The notes under the pieces are model-generated. The model worked only from the letters and a program-made list of their open reading frames with translations. It was not told the origin of the DNA and searched no databases. Source: JBDSTZ01 sp039927975 (GTDB lineage: Bacteria; Pseudomonadota; Gammaproteobacteria; Burkholderiales; Burkholderiaceae_D). From it: DNA of 44,094 nt. A program made the translations under genes and the position numbers. Shown piece by piece: positions 32,466 to 40,514 of the stretch. Where the stretch lies: positions 1-44,094 of the forward strand of contig JBDSTZ010000463.1 of the NCBI GenBank assembly GCA_039927975.1, in the 5' to 3' direction. Positions within the stretch are counted from its first letter, which is position 1. Every line of letters starts with the position of its first letter.

Positions 32466-34010
32466 ATGCTGAAATCGACAATCTTCACCAAGAACCAACG
32501 ACTTGTACTCACATGCGGCGTTGCGGCGGTCCTGACCGCTTGCGGCGGCGGCAATCTCGACGAGAATGGCAACGCCACGGCGAACGGCAGCGGCAACCTC
32601 GGCGAAGTCACCAGCACGGCGGCCGGCTCGGCACGTCCTGATGAGTTCGCTGCGACCATCATGTCGTCGACTACCAATCTGGCGCTCAACAAAACGACGA
32701 GCGCCTCATCCATCGAAGGTGGTACATTTGCGTCCAATGGTGTCGTGGACGAACGGCTGGCAACCCGCTGGGCCTCGGCCCGTACCGATTCGGAGTGGAT
32801 TCAGGTGGACCTGGGCGCGGCGCAAACCATCAACAGCGTGTCGCTGACCTGGGAAACGGCGTTCGCGCGGGCCTACAATATCCAGACCTCGACCGACAAC
32901 GCGACCTGGAAGACCGTTTACAGCACCAGCACCGGCGTCGGTGGCACCGAAAGCCTGAGCTTCCCCGCCACCACCGCGCGCTTCGTGCGCATGGCCGGCG
33001 TCAAGCGCGCCACCCAATGGGGATATTCGCTCTACGAGTTCCGTGTCTACAACGACACGTCAACGGGCGGCGGCGGCGGCACCGCAGGCAGCCTGCCGAC
33101 GGACGCGGTCTTTTCGCCGACCAGCTTCTGGTACACCAAGATTCCTGCCGTGGTATCGCTGCACCCAAACTCCAACGGGTTCAAGAACGATTTCCTGCGC
33201 CAGATCAAAGCGTACTACGGCAACGTCACGGTCAACACGAACTCCTACGCCAGCCCGGTCTACACTGCGGCAGCCGGCACTGCCACCAAAAAGGTGCAGT
33301 TCTGGGATTGCCAGGGCAAGGGCTACGCCGACGCGGGCTTGACGTCGCAGTGGGCCTCGGTGCCGATTCCGGCCGGCGCGCAGCCCTCTTCGGGCACCGA
33401 TGGCGAGATGACGGTGTATCAGCCGTCCACCGACACGATCTGGGAATTCTGGCAAACCAAGAACAGCGGCGGCACCTGGCAGGCCTGCTGGGGCGGCCGC
33501 TTGCAGAACGCCTCGAAGAGCCAGGGTATCTGGCCGGCTTCCTACGGCACCACCGCCACCGGTTTGCCATTTCTCGGTGGCCAGATCACGGCGGAAGAAT
33601 TGGCGCGCGGTGAAATTCGCCACGCGATCGGCATCGCCCTCGTCGATCTGGAAAAATCGAGCGTGGTGTCGTGGCCGGCGGCACGCTCGGACGGCTATAA
33701 CCCAGGCGGCGCGGCCAACCGGATTCCGGAAGGATTGCGTTTCCGCCTCGATCCATCGGTCAATGTCGACGCCTTGAGTATTCATCCGGTGGCGAAAATC
33801 ATTGCCAAGGCCGCGCAGAAATACGGCTTTGTGGTGTGGGATAAGGCCGGCGCCATTTCGGTGCGGGTGCAAAACCCGAAATCGTACACGGCACTCGGCA
33901 AGACCGATCCGTATAAAGCCTTGTTTGGCGGCACGGCGGAATACGCGCTGCTGAATGGCTTCCCTTGGGACCGTCTGCAATTTCTGCCGATGAACTACGG
34001 TAAGCCATAA
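32466..34010 (+). CDS. Discoidin (F5/8 type C)-domain lipoprotein with unassigned C-terminal domain
   Basis: 514 residues from the ATG that begins a clear lipoprotein signal (lipobox LTAC, Cys26, then GGGN). A 53-codon upstream extension is AT-rich and rejected. A F5/8 type C/CBM32-like domain covers about 62-200: TNLALNKTTSASSIEGGTFA, RWASARTDSEWIQVDLGAAQ, ARAYNIQTSTDNATWKTVY and WGYSLYEFRVYND. After a Gly-rich linker, about 300 residues form a second region with FSPTSFWYTKIP, a pair of cysteines, GEIRHAIGIALVDL, WPAARSDGY and GLRFRLDPSV. I recall similar secreted proteins in soil bacteria but no known function; a polysaccharide-active role is possible. It lies within the exopolysaccharide locus, divergent from the autokinase. 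Confidence 0.82.
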   Translation: MLKSTIFTKNQRLVLTCGVAAVLTACGGGNLDENGNATANGSGNLGEVTSTAAGSARPDEFAATIMSSTTNLALNKTTSASSIEGGTFASNGVVDERLATRWASARTDSEWIQVDLGAAQTINSVSLTWETAFARAYNIQTSTDNATWKTVYSTSTGVGGTESLSFPATTARFVRMAGVKRATQWGYSLYEFRVYNDTSTGGGGGTAGSLPTDAVFSPTSFWYTKIPAVVSLHPNSNGFKNDFLRQIKAYYGNVTVNTNSYASPVYTAAAGTATKKVQFWDCQGKGYADAGLTSQWASVPIPAGAQPSSGTDGEMTVYQPSTDTIWEFWQTKNSGGTWQACWGGRLQNASKSQGIWPASYGTTATGLPFLGGQITAEELARGEIRHAIGIALVDLEKSSVVSWPAARSDGYNPGGAANRIPEGLRFRLDPSVNVDALSIHPVAKIIAKAAQKYGFVVWDKAGAISVRVQNPKSYTALGKTDPYKALFGGTAEYALLNGFPWDRLQFLPMNYGKP

Positions 34011-34023
34011 ACGCCGGACCGAC

Positions 34024-34050
34024 GGCGCCGGCGATCCGCTCCCCGGCGCC
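34024..34050. terminator. Hairpin between convergent genes
   Basis: Perfect 8-bp stem GGCGCCGG / CCGGCGCC with an 11-base loop fills the 40-base gap between the lipoprotein and the WecG-type gene. No T-run follows on either strand, so it may be only a weak bidirectional terminator or a transcript-protecting stem. Confidence 0.4.
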
Positions 34051-34872
34051 TCATGGTTGCCGGGGCACCCGGGTTTTCAATAACAGTGTTTCCTTGCGCA
34101 CTCTTGCAATCATGGAGTTCATCAAAAGAAACATTGTGAACGGAATCCCGTGCAGCAGATAGCGCCGCGCCAGGCGGCCCGGTTCCTGGCACAGGCGGTG
34201 CGCCCATTCCAGGCCGCAACGCTGGATCCAGCGCGGGGCCCGCCGCACGCGACCGGCCAGGAAACTGAAGCTGATGCCGACCCCGATCCACCAGCTGGCC
34301 GGGAAGGCGTCGCGCAGCTGGGCGATCAGCACTTCCTGCTTGGGCGAGCCAAGCGCCACATATACGATGGCAGGCTGGGTCCGCTCCAGGGCGACGCGGA
34401 TCTCGTCCATGCGGCTGGCGTCGGACTCGAACCCTGGTGGCGGACACAGCGTGCCCGCCACCAGCAGCTCCGGCGAGACGCGGCGCAGCGCATCGGCGGC
34501 CTCCTCCGCCGTGCCGGGATCGCCGCCGAGCAGGAATACCGAGCGCCCCGCGCGCGCCGCCGCCGCGCTCAGTGAACTGATCAGATTTGAACCGGCCACC
34601 CGTTCGGGCAAAGGCGCGCCCTGCACGCGGCTGGCCCAGATCAGCGGCATGCCATCGGCCACAATCAGCGACGCCTCGGCGGCCAGCCGCCGAAAGGTAG
34701 GATCGAGCATGTGCTTGCGCATAATATCGGTATTGCAGGTAATAATCCATCCGCCCTGTCCCAAGCCGATGCTGTTGATAATCATATTCACGCAATCGAA
34801 TTCGCCGATATTACCAAGCGGTACATTCAAGACGTGGACGATATCGACCTGTTTGGCAATTGCATACCGCAT
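34051..34872 (-). CDS. WecG/TagA/CpsF family glycosyltransferase
   Basis: 273 residues of a GT26 transferase. Visible family blocks are WIITCNTDIMRKHMLDPTFR, ASLIVADGMPLIWASR (with the conserved Asp), GRSVFLLGGDPGTAEEAA, VYVALGSPKQEVLI and the C-terminal basic region RRYLLHGIPF. Members add ManNAcA or similar sugars to lipid-linked intermediates on the cytoplasmic face of the inner membrane. A good ribosome site (GGGAGA) sits about 5 bases before the start. It is the last exopolysaccharide gene on this side and is transcribed toward the discoidin lipoprotein. It likely makes the second linkage in the repeat unit. Confidence 0.92.
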   Translation of the reverse strand: MRYAIAKQVDIVHVLNVPLGNIGEFDCVNMIINSIGLGQGGWIITCNTDIMRKHMLDPTFRRLAAEASLIVADGMPLIWASRVQGAPLPERVAGSNLISSLSAAAARAGRSVFLLGGDPGTAEEAADALRRVSPELLVAGTLCPPPGFESDASRMDEIRVALERTQPAIVYVALGSPKQEVLIAQLRDAFPASWWIGVGISFSFLAGRVRRAPRWIQRCGLEWAHRLCQEPGRLARRYLLHGIPFTMFLLMNSMIARVRKETLLLKTRVPRQP

Positions 34873-35331
34873 TTATCTCTCCCGGCAGAGTATTATCGGA
34901 GAAGCTTCCCACGCTACTGAGCCGTGACGTGACGCGATTGATTCACCACAAGCGAACAGGGCTAAATGCCGAGATAAGACGGATTTGATTTACCAGAGGG
35001 ATTAATACACGCGACATAGAAATATATTTACCCGACGAATATATTTCATTCCCCTGGCGCCAATGCGTCGACTGCAATTCATTTCCACGACACTGCGCGA
35101 ATAATAAAGTTTTTGAAATCAAGGCAATTTCATTTGATGCAGCTCCCATACTAAAAACTTATCGCTTATCGCGTCTTTCGGAAGGCCGCCTCGCCACGCG
35201 GGTCGGTACTTGCTCGACAAATGTGGTAACGCTGTCATACCTATGATAAAGTTTGCACTGTGTGTACAAATGCGCATCCCGGCGCACGCATCCGAGCCGC
35301 GCCGCCGACGCCCCGATCTTCCCAGGACCCC
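34873..35331. other. 459-base AT-rich divergent spacer
   Basis: It separates the WecG-type and heparinase-type genes. No convincing gene is present; a short frame at 34943-35149 on the minus strand lacks a ribosome site. The spacer holds a striking AT-rich inverted repeat (35019-35047) and TATGAT at 35242-35247, a possible -10 box without a correctly spaced -35. Confidence 0.55.
35019..35047. promoter_or_regulatory. AT-rich inverted repeat, 10-bp arms
   Basis: GAAATATATT (35019-35028) and AATATATTTC (35038-35047) are perfect complements around a 9-base loop. It lies about 150 bases before the WecG-type start and 285 before the heparinase-type start, and fits an operator or nucleoid-protein site. 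No T-run makes it a terminator. Confidence 0.5.
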
Positions 35332-37164
35332 ATGCCCAGACTGCTCCGCCCCGCCTTCCTGCTCGCCTGCTCGCTCTTGTGCAGCATTGCGCTTGCCCAA
35401 ACCAATCATCTGGCCTCGGTCGACGCGGTTCCGGCGCATCCGCGCATCCTGCTGGCCCCGGGCGGCGAAAAAGCCATCGCCCGCAAGATCGCCGCCGACC
35501 CGGTGGCGCGCCAGGTGCATGAGCTGATCATGGCCGAGTCCGGCCGGCTGCTGCAGGTCGCGCCGCTCGAGCGCGTGATGACCGGCAAGCGCCTGCTGCA
35601 CGTCTCGCGCGAGGCCTTGCGCCGCCTGTTCTTCCTGTCCTACGCCTACCGCATGAGCGGCGACGCCAGATACGCCGCGCGCGGCGAGCGCGAAATGCTG
35701 GCGGTGGCCGCCTTCACCGACTGGAACCCGTCGCATTTTCTCGACGTGGGCGAAATGACGATGGCCATGGCGATCGGCTACGACTGGCTCAACGCACAGC
35801 TTCCGGTCGATTCGCGCGCGCGCATCAGGGAGGCGATCATCGCCAAGGGCATCGATCCATCGCTGGTGCCGGCGCAAAACAGTTGGCTCAAGGTGAGCAA
35901 CAACTGGAACCAGGTCTGCAACGCCGGCATGGTGTTCGGCGCCATGGCCGTCTATGAAGACCAGCCCGACAAGGCGCGCGCGATCATCAACCGTGCCATC
36001 GATTCGGTGGCCCTGCCGATGCAAGCCTACATGCCGGACGGCGCTTATCCCGAGGGCTACAACTACTGGGGCTACGGCACCGGCTTCAATGTGCTGCTGG
36101 TGAGCGCGCTGGAAAACATGTTCGGCCAGTCGTTCGGCCTGGGCGACAAGCCGGGCTTCATGGAGACCGCCGACTATCTGCTGCACATGACCGGCCCGAG
36201 CGGCTTGCCGTTCAACTATTCCGATGCGGTCACCGGGCAGGAATTGTTTCCGGCGATGTTCTGGTACGCCCAGCGGCGCAACGCGCCCTCGCTGCTGTGG
36301 CAGCAACGCACCCTGATCACCGACGGCAAGCCGGCGGCCATCGTCGGCAATCGCCTGCTGCCGGCCCTCATGCTGTGGCTCGGCGAGCAGAACCTGGGCG
36401 CGATCGCCCCGCCGGCGAAGACCGTGTGGAGCGGCCAGGGATCGAACCCGGTCGCGCTGATGCGCAGTTCATGGACCGATCCGGCGGCGATCTTCGTCGG
36501 CATCAAGGGCGGAAGTCCATCGAACAGTCACGGCCACATGGATGGCGGTTCCTTCGTGATGGATGCCGACGGCGTGCGCTGGGCGATGGATTTCGGCATG
36601 CAGGAATACGAATCGCTCGAATCGAAAAAGGTCGACCTGTGGAACATGAAACAGGATTCGCAGCGCTGGCAGGTTTTCCGCTACGGGAACCAGACCCACA
36701 ACACGCTGACCGTCAACGGGCAGCTGCAACAAGTCGACGGCAAGGCCTACCTGACGGCGGTCGACGCCACGCCCGCGCGCATGAGCGCGACGGTCGAGAT
36801 GGCCTGGCTGTACAAGGGTACGCTGAGCAAGGCCACGCGCCAGATCGCCATCGTCGACAAGGCGCAGGTCAGCGTGGTCGACGAGGTGGCGGCGGGACCG
36901 GCGGCGGCGACCGTGCGCTGGACCATGCTGACCGGCGCCAGGGTGGAATTGATCAGCCCTCGGGTGGCGGAGTTGCGCAAGAACGGCAAGCGGCTCAGGG
37001 TGCATCTCGACGCGCCGCTCAACGCAACCCTGGCGACCTGGCCGACTACGCCGCCGCACGATTACGACGCGGCCAATCCCGGCACCACACTGCTCGGCTT
37101 CGATACCGCGCTGGCCGCTGGCCAAAGCGCGCAGTTGCGGGTGCGGCTGGTGCCGGTGCATTGA
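35332..37164 (+). CDS. Heparinase II/III family polysaccharide lyase
   Basis: 610 residues with a signal peptide (LLACSLLCSIALA, cut before QTNH), so periplasmic or secreted. The N-terminal half is an (alpha/alpha) toroid with NNWNQVCNAGMVFGAMA and DGAYPEGYNYWGYGTG (about 185-255), holding the Asn, Tyr and Glu residues expected at the active site of alginate/heparin-type lyases. The C-terminal beta-sandwich begins near 385 and includes SNSHGHMDGGSFVMDADG (about 397-415) with its conserved His-Asp. The family cleaves uronate-containing chains such as alginate, heparin or acidic exopolysaccharides. Next to an exopolysaccharide locus it may trim the self-made polymer; among pectinases it may be catabolic. 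The start is supported by AGGA 5 bases before the ATG. Confidence 0.9.
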   Translation: MPRLLRPAFLLACSLLCSIALAQTNHLASVDAVPAHPRILLAPGGEKAIARKIAADPVARQVHELIMAESGRLLQVAPLERVMTGKRLLHVSREALRRLFFLSYAYRMSGDARYAARGEREMLAVAAFTDWNPSHFLDVGEMTMAMAIGYDWLNAQLPVDSRARIREAIIAKGIDPSLVPAQNSWLKVSNNWNQVCNAGMVFGAMAVYEDQPDKARAIINRAIDSVALPMQAYMPDGAYPEGYNYWGYGTGFNVLLVSALENMFGQSFGLGDKPGFMETADYLLHMTGPSGLPFNYSDAVTGQELFPAMFWYAQRRNAPSLLWQQRTLITDGKPAAIVGNRLLPALMLWLGEQNLGAIAPPAKTVWSGQGSNPVALMRSSWTDPAAIFVGIKGGSPSNSHGHMDGGSFVMDADGVRWAMDFGMQEYESLESKKVDLWNMKQDSQRWQVFRYGNQTHNTLTVNGQLQQVDGKAYLTAVDATPARMSATVEMAWLYKGTLSKATRQIAIVDKAQVSVVDEVAAGPAAATVRWTMLTGARVELISPRVAELRKNGKRLRVHLDAPLNATLATWPTTPPHDYDAANPGTTLLGFDTALAAGQSAQLRVRLVPVH

Positions 37165-37182
37165 TCAAGAGATGATGAGGCC

Positions 37183-37206
37183 GGGGCGCAAGCAGCGCCG
37201 CGCCCC
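37183..37206. terminator. Hairpin between convergent lyase and DUF1801 genes
   Basis: GGGGCGC / GCGCCCC, a perfect 7-bp stem with a 10-base loop, in the 49-base gap. There is no T-run; it could be a weak bidirectional terminator. Confidence 0.4.
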
Positions 37207-37213
37207 GCTGCGT

Positions 37214-37609
37214 CTACTTCTTGGCCGACGACTGGTTGAGGGCGATCGCCGCCTTGATGAGTGCTTTGAAGGCTTGCTGATCGATCGGCTGGTCTTCGAA
37301 AATATCGATGGCGCGCCGCGTGTTGCCGTCAAGGCTGGAATTGAACAGCTGGGCCGGATCGGCCAGCGAGGCGCCCTTGGCGAAGGTCAGCTTCACCTTG
37401 TTCTTGTAGGTTTCGCCGGTGCAGATCAGGCCGTCGTGCGACCAGACCGGGATGCTCCACTTCCACTCTTCCAGCACATCGGGATCGGTTTGCTGGATCA
37501 GCGCGCGTATGCCGGCCAGCGTCTCGCCGCGCCAATCGTCCAGTCCGGCGATCGTGGCGTCGATCAGTTGGGAAGGCGACTCGCCATTGCTCGCCGTGAT
37601 TTTTTTCAT
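37214..37609 (-). CDS. DUF1801 domain protein
   Basis: 131 residues, soluble. The DUF1801/YdhG-like pattern is seen in IRALIQQTDPDVLEEWKWSI, PVWSHDGLICTGETYKNKVK and LTFAKGASLADPAQLFN, covering about residues 15-115. The family has an alpha/beta fold of unknown function and often sits near SRPBCC proteins. Starting at MKKITASNG is supported by AAGGAG 8 bases upstream; a start 9 codons earlier is possible. It lies 105 bases downstream of the ArsR-SRPBCC pair and may be part of the same transcript. Confidence 0.9.
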   Translation of the reverse strand: MKKITASNGESPSQLIDATIAGLDDWRGETLAGIRALIQQTDPDVLEEWKWSIPVWSHDGLICTGETYKNKVKLTFAKGASLADPAQLFNSSLDGNTRRAIDIFEDQPIDQQAFKALIKAAIALNQSSAKK

Positions 37610-37714
37610 TATCGCTGCTCCTTCTGCGTGTGACATGGTGAGGTGAATTCGCGCTCGCCGCTGCGGCCGGCCGGCGCAAGAAGCGCAGACCGGCCATGGT
37701 AGCAGTGCACACCC

Positions 37715-38125
37715 TCAGTCCATCTTTTCCACGACCTGCTCGAGGTTGGCGAAGAACTTCTGCCAGCCGTACTTGGCGCCCTGGAATGCCTGTTCCTGGT
37801 CGGGACGGAATCCGGATTGTTCCATGCGCAGCAGCGTACCCTTGCCGGTCGCCTGCAAGGTCCAGGTGACGACACTTTCCAGACCCATGGCCGACCAGGT
37901 GTAGGTCAGCGTCTTGTTCGGCTCGACCGCCATGACCTGGCAGTCGACGCCGCCCCAGTCGCCGGTCAAGGTGAAGCGGTGGTCGACTTCCGGCTTGAAA
38001 TTATTCTTCATGAGCCACTCCTCGACCAGGTGCGGTTGTGTCAGGGCACGCCAGAGTTTCTCCGACGGATAAGGGAACTCGCGTTCGACGACCACGGAGC
38101 GCGTTGCGGTGATTGTGTCGGTCAT
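37715..38125 (-). CDS. SRPBCC (AHSA1-type) domain protein
   Basis: 136 residues. The START/Bet v1-like AHSA1 domain spans nearly the whole protein: VEREFPYPSEKLWRALTQPH, VEEWLMKNNFKPEVDHRFTL and LTYTWSAMGLESVVTWTLQ. It forms a ligand-binding cavity; the ligand is unknown. The ATG overlaps the stop of the ArsR-type regulator by 4 bases (ATGA), an arrangement common for this pair, and AAGGA lies about 9 bases upstream. It is co-expressed with the regulator from the promoter at 38452-38480. Confidence 0.92.
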   Translation of the reverse strand: MTDTITATRSVVVEREFPYPSEKLWRALTQPHLVEEWLMKNNFKPEVDHRFTLTGDWGGVDCQVMAVEPNKTLTYTWSAMGLESVVTWTLQATGKGTLLRMEQSGFRPDQEQAFQGAKYGWQKFFANLEQVVEKMD

Positions 38126-38445
38126 TGGTCCATCCTTTTTAAAAGTGATTCGAGGCTGTCGAACCGTTCGTTCCAGTAGGCGTCGTAGGCGCCGATCCAT
38201 TCACGCAGCGGCGCCAGGGCCAGCGGATCGGCCCGGTAATGCGTCTCGCGCCCGTCGCGCCTGGCTTCCACCAGCTTGGCACTTTTTAAAATCAGCAAAT
38301 GCTTCGACACCGCCGGTTGCGACACCCCGGCCTGCTCGGTAAGCGCGTGCACGGTTTGCTCGCCCTCGCGCGCCAGGCGCTCGAAGATCGCCCTGCGGGT
38401 GGGGTCGGATAAGGCTTTGAAAACGGCGTCGGCGATTGGCTGCAT
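38122..38445 (-). CDS. ArsR-family transcriptional regulator
   Basis: 107 residues. Winged helix-turn-helix: IADAVFKALSDPTRRAIFER, then EQAGVSQPAVSKHLLILKSA as the recognition helix and RRDGRETHYRADP as the wing. No metal-binding cysteine motif (such as CVC) is present, so it belongs to the non-metal subgroup commonly paired with SRPBCC proteins, likely a repressor of its own operon. The start codon begins seven bases after the -10 box, exactly where transcription should begin, so the mRNA appears leaderless. It overlaps the SRPBCC gene by 4 bases. Confidence 0.93.
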   Translation of the reverse strand: MQPIADAVFKALSDPTRRAIFERLAREGEQTVHALTEQAGVSQPAVSKHLLILKSAKLVEARRDGRETHYRADPLALAPLREWIGAYDAYWNERFDSLESLLKRMDQ

Positions 38446-38451
38446 GGATGA

Positions 38452-38480
38452 ATCATAACCATGTGGTTATGGGTTGTCAA
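38452..38480 (-). promoter_or_regulatory. ArsR promoter with perfect palindromic operator
   Basis: On the minus strand TTGACA (38475-38480) is a perfect -35 box and TATGAT (38452-38457) a 5/6 -10 box, with a 17-base spacer. Within it CATAACCA-TG-TGGTTATG (38454-38471) is a perfect 8-base-arm palindrome overlapping the -10 and spacer, the ideal place for a dimeric repressor to block polymerase. Autorepression by the adjacent ArsR protein is the natural reading. Confidence 0.85.
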
Positions 38481-38522
38481 CGCAAATTCGCAGCGATGCC
38501 ATAGGCACCCGCCTGCGCGGGT

Positions 38523-38640
38523 GCGACGGTTTTTGAGGGCTGTGATTGAACCCGTGCGGTGGCAGACGCCGCCTTCCCGGCTGCGACGGTCTTGGGGGCT
38601 GCGACCGGCACCGTGCAATGCCAGGCGCCGCCGTCGAAAT
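38523..38640. repeat. 60-bp degenerate duplication
   Basis: Two tandem copies of about 60 bases start with GCGACGGT at 38523 and 38583 and share GGGCTG, CCGTGC and GCGCCGCC or similar blocks. They lie in the 233-base spacer between the divergent-end DUF1566 gene and the ArsR promoter. Copies are imperfect and have no evident coding value. Confidence 0.6.
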
Positions 38641-38678
38641 CGAGCAGCGGAACTGATGGCGATGGCGAGGGGGCGCTA

Positions 38679-40220
38679 TTAGCGCACCGCGAGCGCGAAG
38701 CGCAGATCGCTCTTGGCGATGTTGTAAACCCCGAAGTCGCAACTGTAGAGGGTCCAGGCCTGGGTGCTGTCGGCCGCGTCCGTGGTCGAGGTCCAGTAAT
38801 AATCGGAGACGATGAAGTTATTGAAAATGACCGGGCCGGTGGTGGTGGCGGTAGTCTGGTACTGGCCGTTGAAGTACGAGGCCTGGGGAAAGGTCGGCGC
38901 GCGGTCGGACAGGCTCAGCATCTCGCCGCGGTTCGGCATTCTCCACTGGCCGGCGGACGAGCCGTCGCTCAGCCCGCAAGTGCCGCTGGCCAGCGCGTTG
39001 ATGCTCGCCAGCGCGGCGGCCCAGGTCTGCTTGATGCAATCGGCCCGTTTCAGCCAGACCAGCCCGGTCGCGGTGTCGGCGACGGTGCCATCGCCCTTGT
39101 CGACAAAGCGCGGCGACGGCAAGGCGGCGCCAAGCTGCAGGCTGGCGTCGTCGCCGGCGCCGAAGGACCCGCCGCCCTGGCCGTTGTAGACACCGGTGGC
39201 CAGCAACTGGATCGCACCGGCCGAGCCGGACTTGACAGCCCACAGCGCGTTGCTGGAGGTGGTCTTGTTGTTATTGAAGCTGCCGTCCGAGAGGTCGATG
39301 CCGTTGATCCAGCGGCCGTCGGAAAAGCGGATCGCCATGGCGTTGGCGATCAAGGCTGTGTAAGTGGTGGACGACCAATATGCCGTGCTCAGACTGATGT
39401 TGGTAAATGGATGTTGGCTCGACACGGCCGGATTGCTGCGCGAGACATCGATCAGACTTTCCAACTCGTTCACGTTTGGCATTCTCCACTTGCCGGCGGT
39501 GGAGCCATCGCTCAAGCCGCAGGCGCCGTTGGCGAGCTGGTTGGCGGCGCTCAAGGCGGCGGCCCAGTTGGTCGGCGTGAAGCAGCCGGCGTTTTTCAGC
39601 CATATCAAGCCGGTCAGCTTGTCGGTCACGGTGCCGTCGGCGTTGTCGACGAAGCGGGCCGATGGCCAGGCCACGCCGCTTTTGACGGCGACATCGTCGC
39701 CGCCCGCATAGCTGACCGTCTGCCCGGTGCGCGGCAGGCTGGCGACCTTGTCGCCGGCCGCCAGGGCGGTGAAATTGGCGCTGCTCACATCGTGGCCCGG
39801 CATCGACAGAAGGCGGATGACGGTGCGGTACAAGCCGTTGAAATCGAGCTTGCCGACCGCCCCGGCGCTGTCGCCGATCGCGGGGATGAAGCCGTAGCCA
39901 GCCTTGCCGGCAAAGATCGCGTAATCGGAATTGGCGCCGGTGCTCTGGCCCGCAATCGCATAGCTGCCGGCGGCGTCGGTGGTGGTGGTGGCCGTGGTGT
40001 TGTCGTTGTGATGGAAGACGCTGATGGTGACGCCGCTGATCGGCGCGCCATTCTTGTCGAGCACCTTGCCCGACAGCTTGTTGGTGACCGGGGCGCCACT
40101 TTGCCCGAGGTTGCCCGCCGAGGACGGCGCACCGGTGCTTGAGGCGCCGCCGCCGCCGCCGCCGCACGCGCTGCACAGACCGAGCAGGACAAGCATCGAC
40201 AAGGACCGAAGTTGATTCAT
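38679..40220 (-). CDS. DUF1566 lipoprotein with two Lcl-type domains
   Basis: 513 residues. A lipoprotein signal ends in CSAC (Cys19) followed by six Gly. A carboxypeptidase-regulatory-like beta domain (about 49-115: LSGKVLDKNGAPISGVTISV) precedes two copies of the DUF1566/Lcl C-terminal domain, about 175-335 and 355-513. Both copies carry ARFVDNADGTVTDKLTGLIW or PRFVDKGDGTVADTATGLVW, a CGLSDGS(T/S)AG step, the WRMPN block and a YW(S/T)STT strand. In Legionella, Lcl C-terminal domains act in adhesion, so a surface binding role is conceivable. GGAG about 7 bases before the chosen start supports it. It is monocistronic. Confidence 0.88.
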   Translation of the reverse strand: MNQLRSLSMLVLLGLCSACGGGGGGASSTGAPSSAGNLGQSGAPVTNKLSGKVLDKNGAPISGVTISVFHHNDNTTATTTTDAAGSYAIAGQSTGANSDYAIFAGKAGYGFIPAIGDSAGAVGKLDFNGLYRTVIRLLSMPGHDVSSANFTALAAGDKVASLPRTGQTVSYAGGDDVAVKSGVAWPSARFVDNADGTVTDKLTGLIWLKNAGCFTPTNWAAALSAANQLANGACGLSDGSTAGKWRMPNVNELESLIDVSRSNPAVSSQHPFTNISLSTAYWSSTTYTALIANAMAIRFSDGRWINGIDLSDGSFNNNKTTSSNALWAVKSGSAGAIQLLATGVYNGQGGGSFGAGDDASLQLGAALPSPRFVDKGDGTVADTATGLVWLKRADCIKQTWAAALASINALASGTCGLSDGSSAGQWRMPNRGEMLSLSDRAPTFPQASYFNGQYQTTATTTGPVIFNNFIVSDYYWTSTTDAADSTQAWTLYSCDFGVYNIAKSDLRFALAVR

Positions 40221-40514
40221 GGCGGTGCTCCATTCCATCACGAGAAAGTATGGAATAGATGGTAGTCCACTTCGATTGACTTGTGGAAATATATTGCGCA
40301 GTGGAAATAAAACATCGCTTCCTCATGTGTTGATTTTGCAAGATGACGAGCTAGCAAAGTCGGCGCAGGCGGCACTGGACATGGGATCGCGCTGGCGACA
40401 ACGCCACGTGTAGTTGGGTCGACGCAGCTCCGCTTTTCTCGACGGCGCACCCCGAAACGTGCGCCGCCAGTGATGGGCAAGTGCTAACGTTGACAACTCA
40501 TACAGGGAGCGCGC
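40221..40514. other. 294-base spacer between divergent DUF1566 and TPP-enzyme genes
   Basis: AT-rich around 40240-40330, with TTTCCAC repeated on the minus strand. No strong promoter pair was found by eye for either gene; TATATT on the minus strand near 40283 lacks a good -35. GGGAG before 40515 is the TPP-enzyme ribosome site. A TTGACA at 40491 is too close to the start codon to serve that gene. Confidence 0.5.

Noticed and set aside
38559..40142. 527-codon plus-strand open frame
   Set aside because: Antisense of the DUF1566 lipoprotein, without recognisable domains; the minus strand has a signal peptide and two DUF1566 copies.
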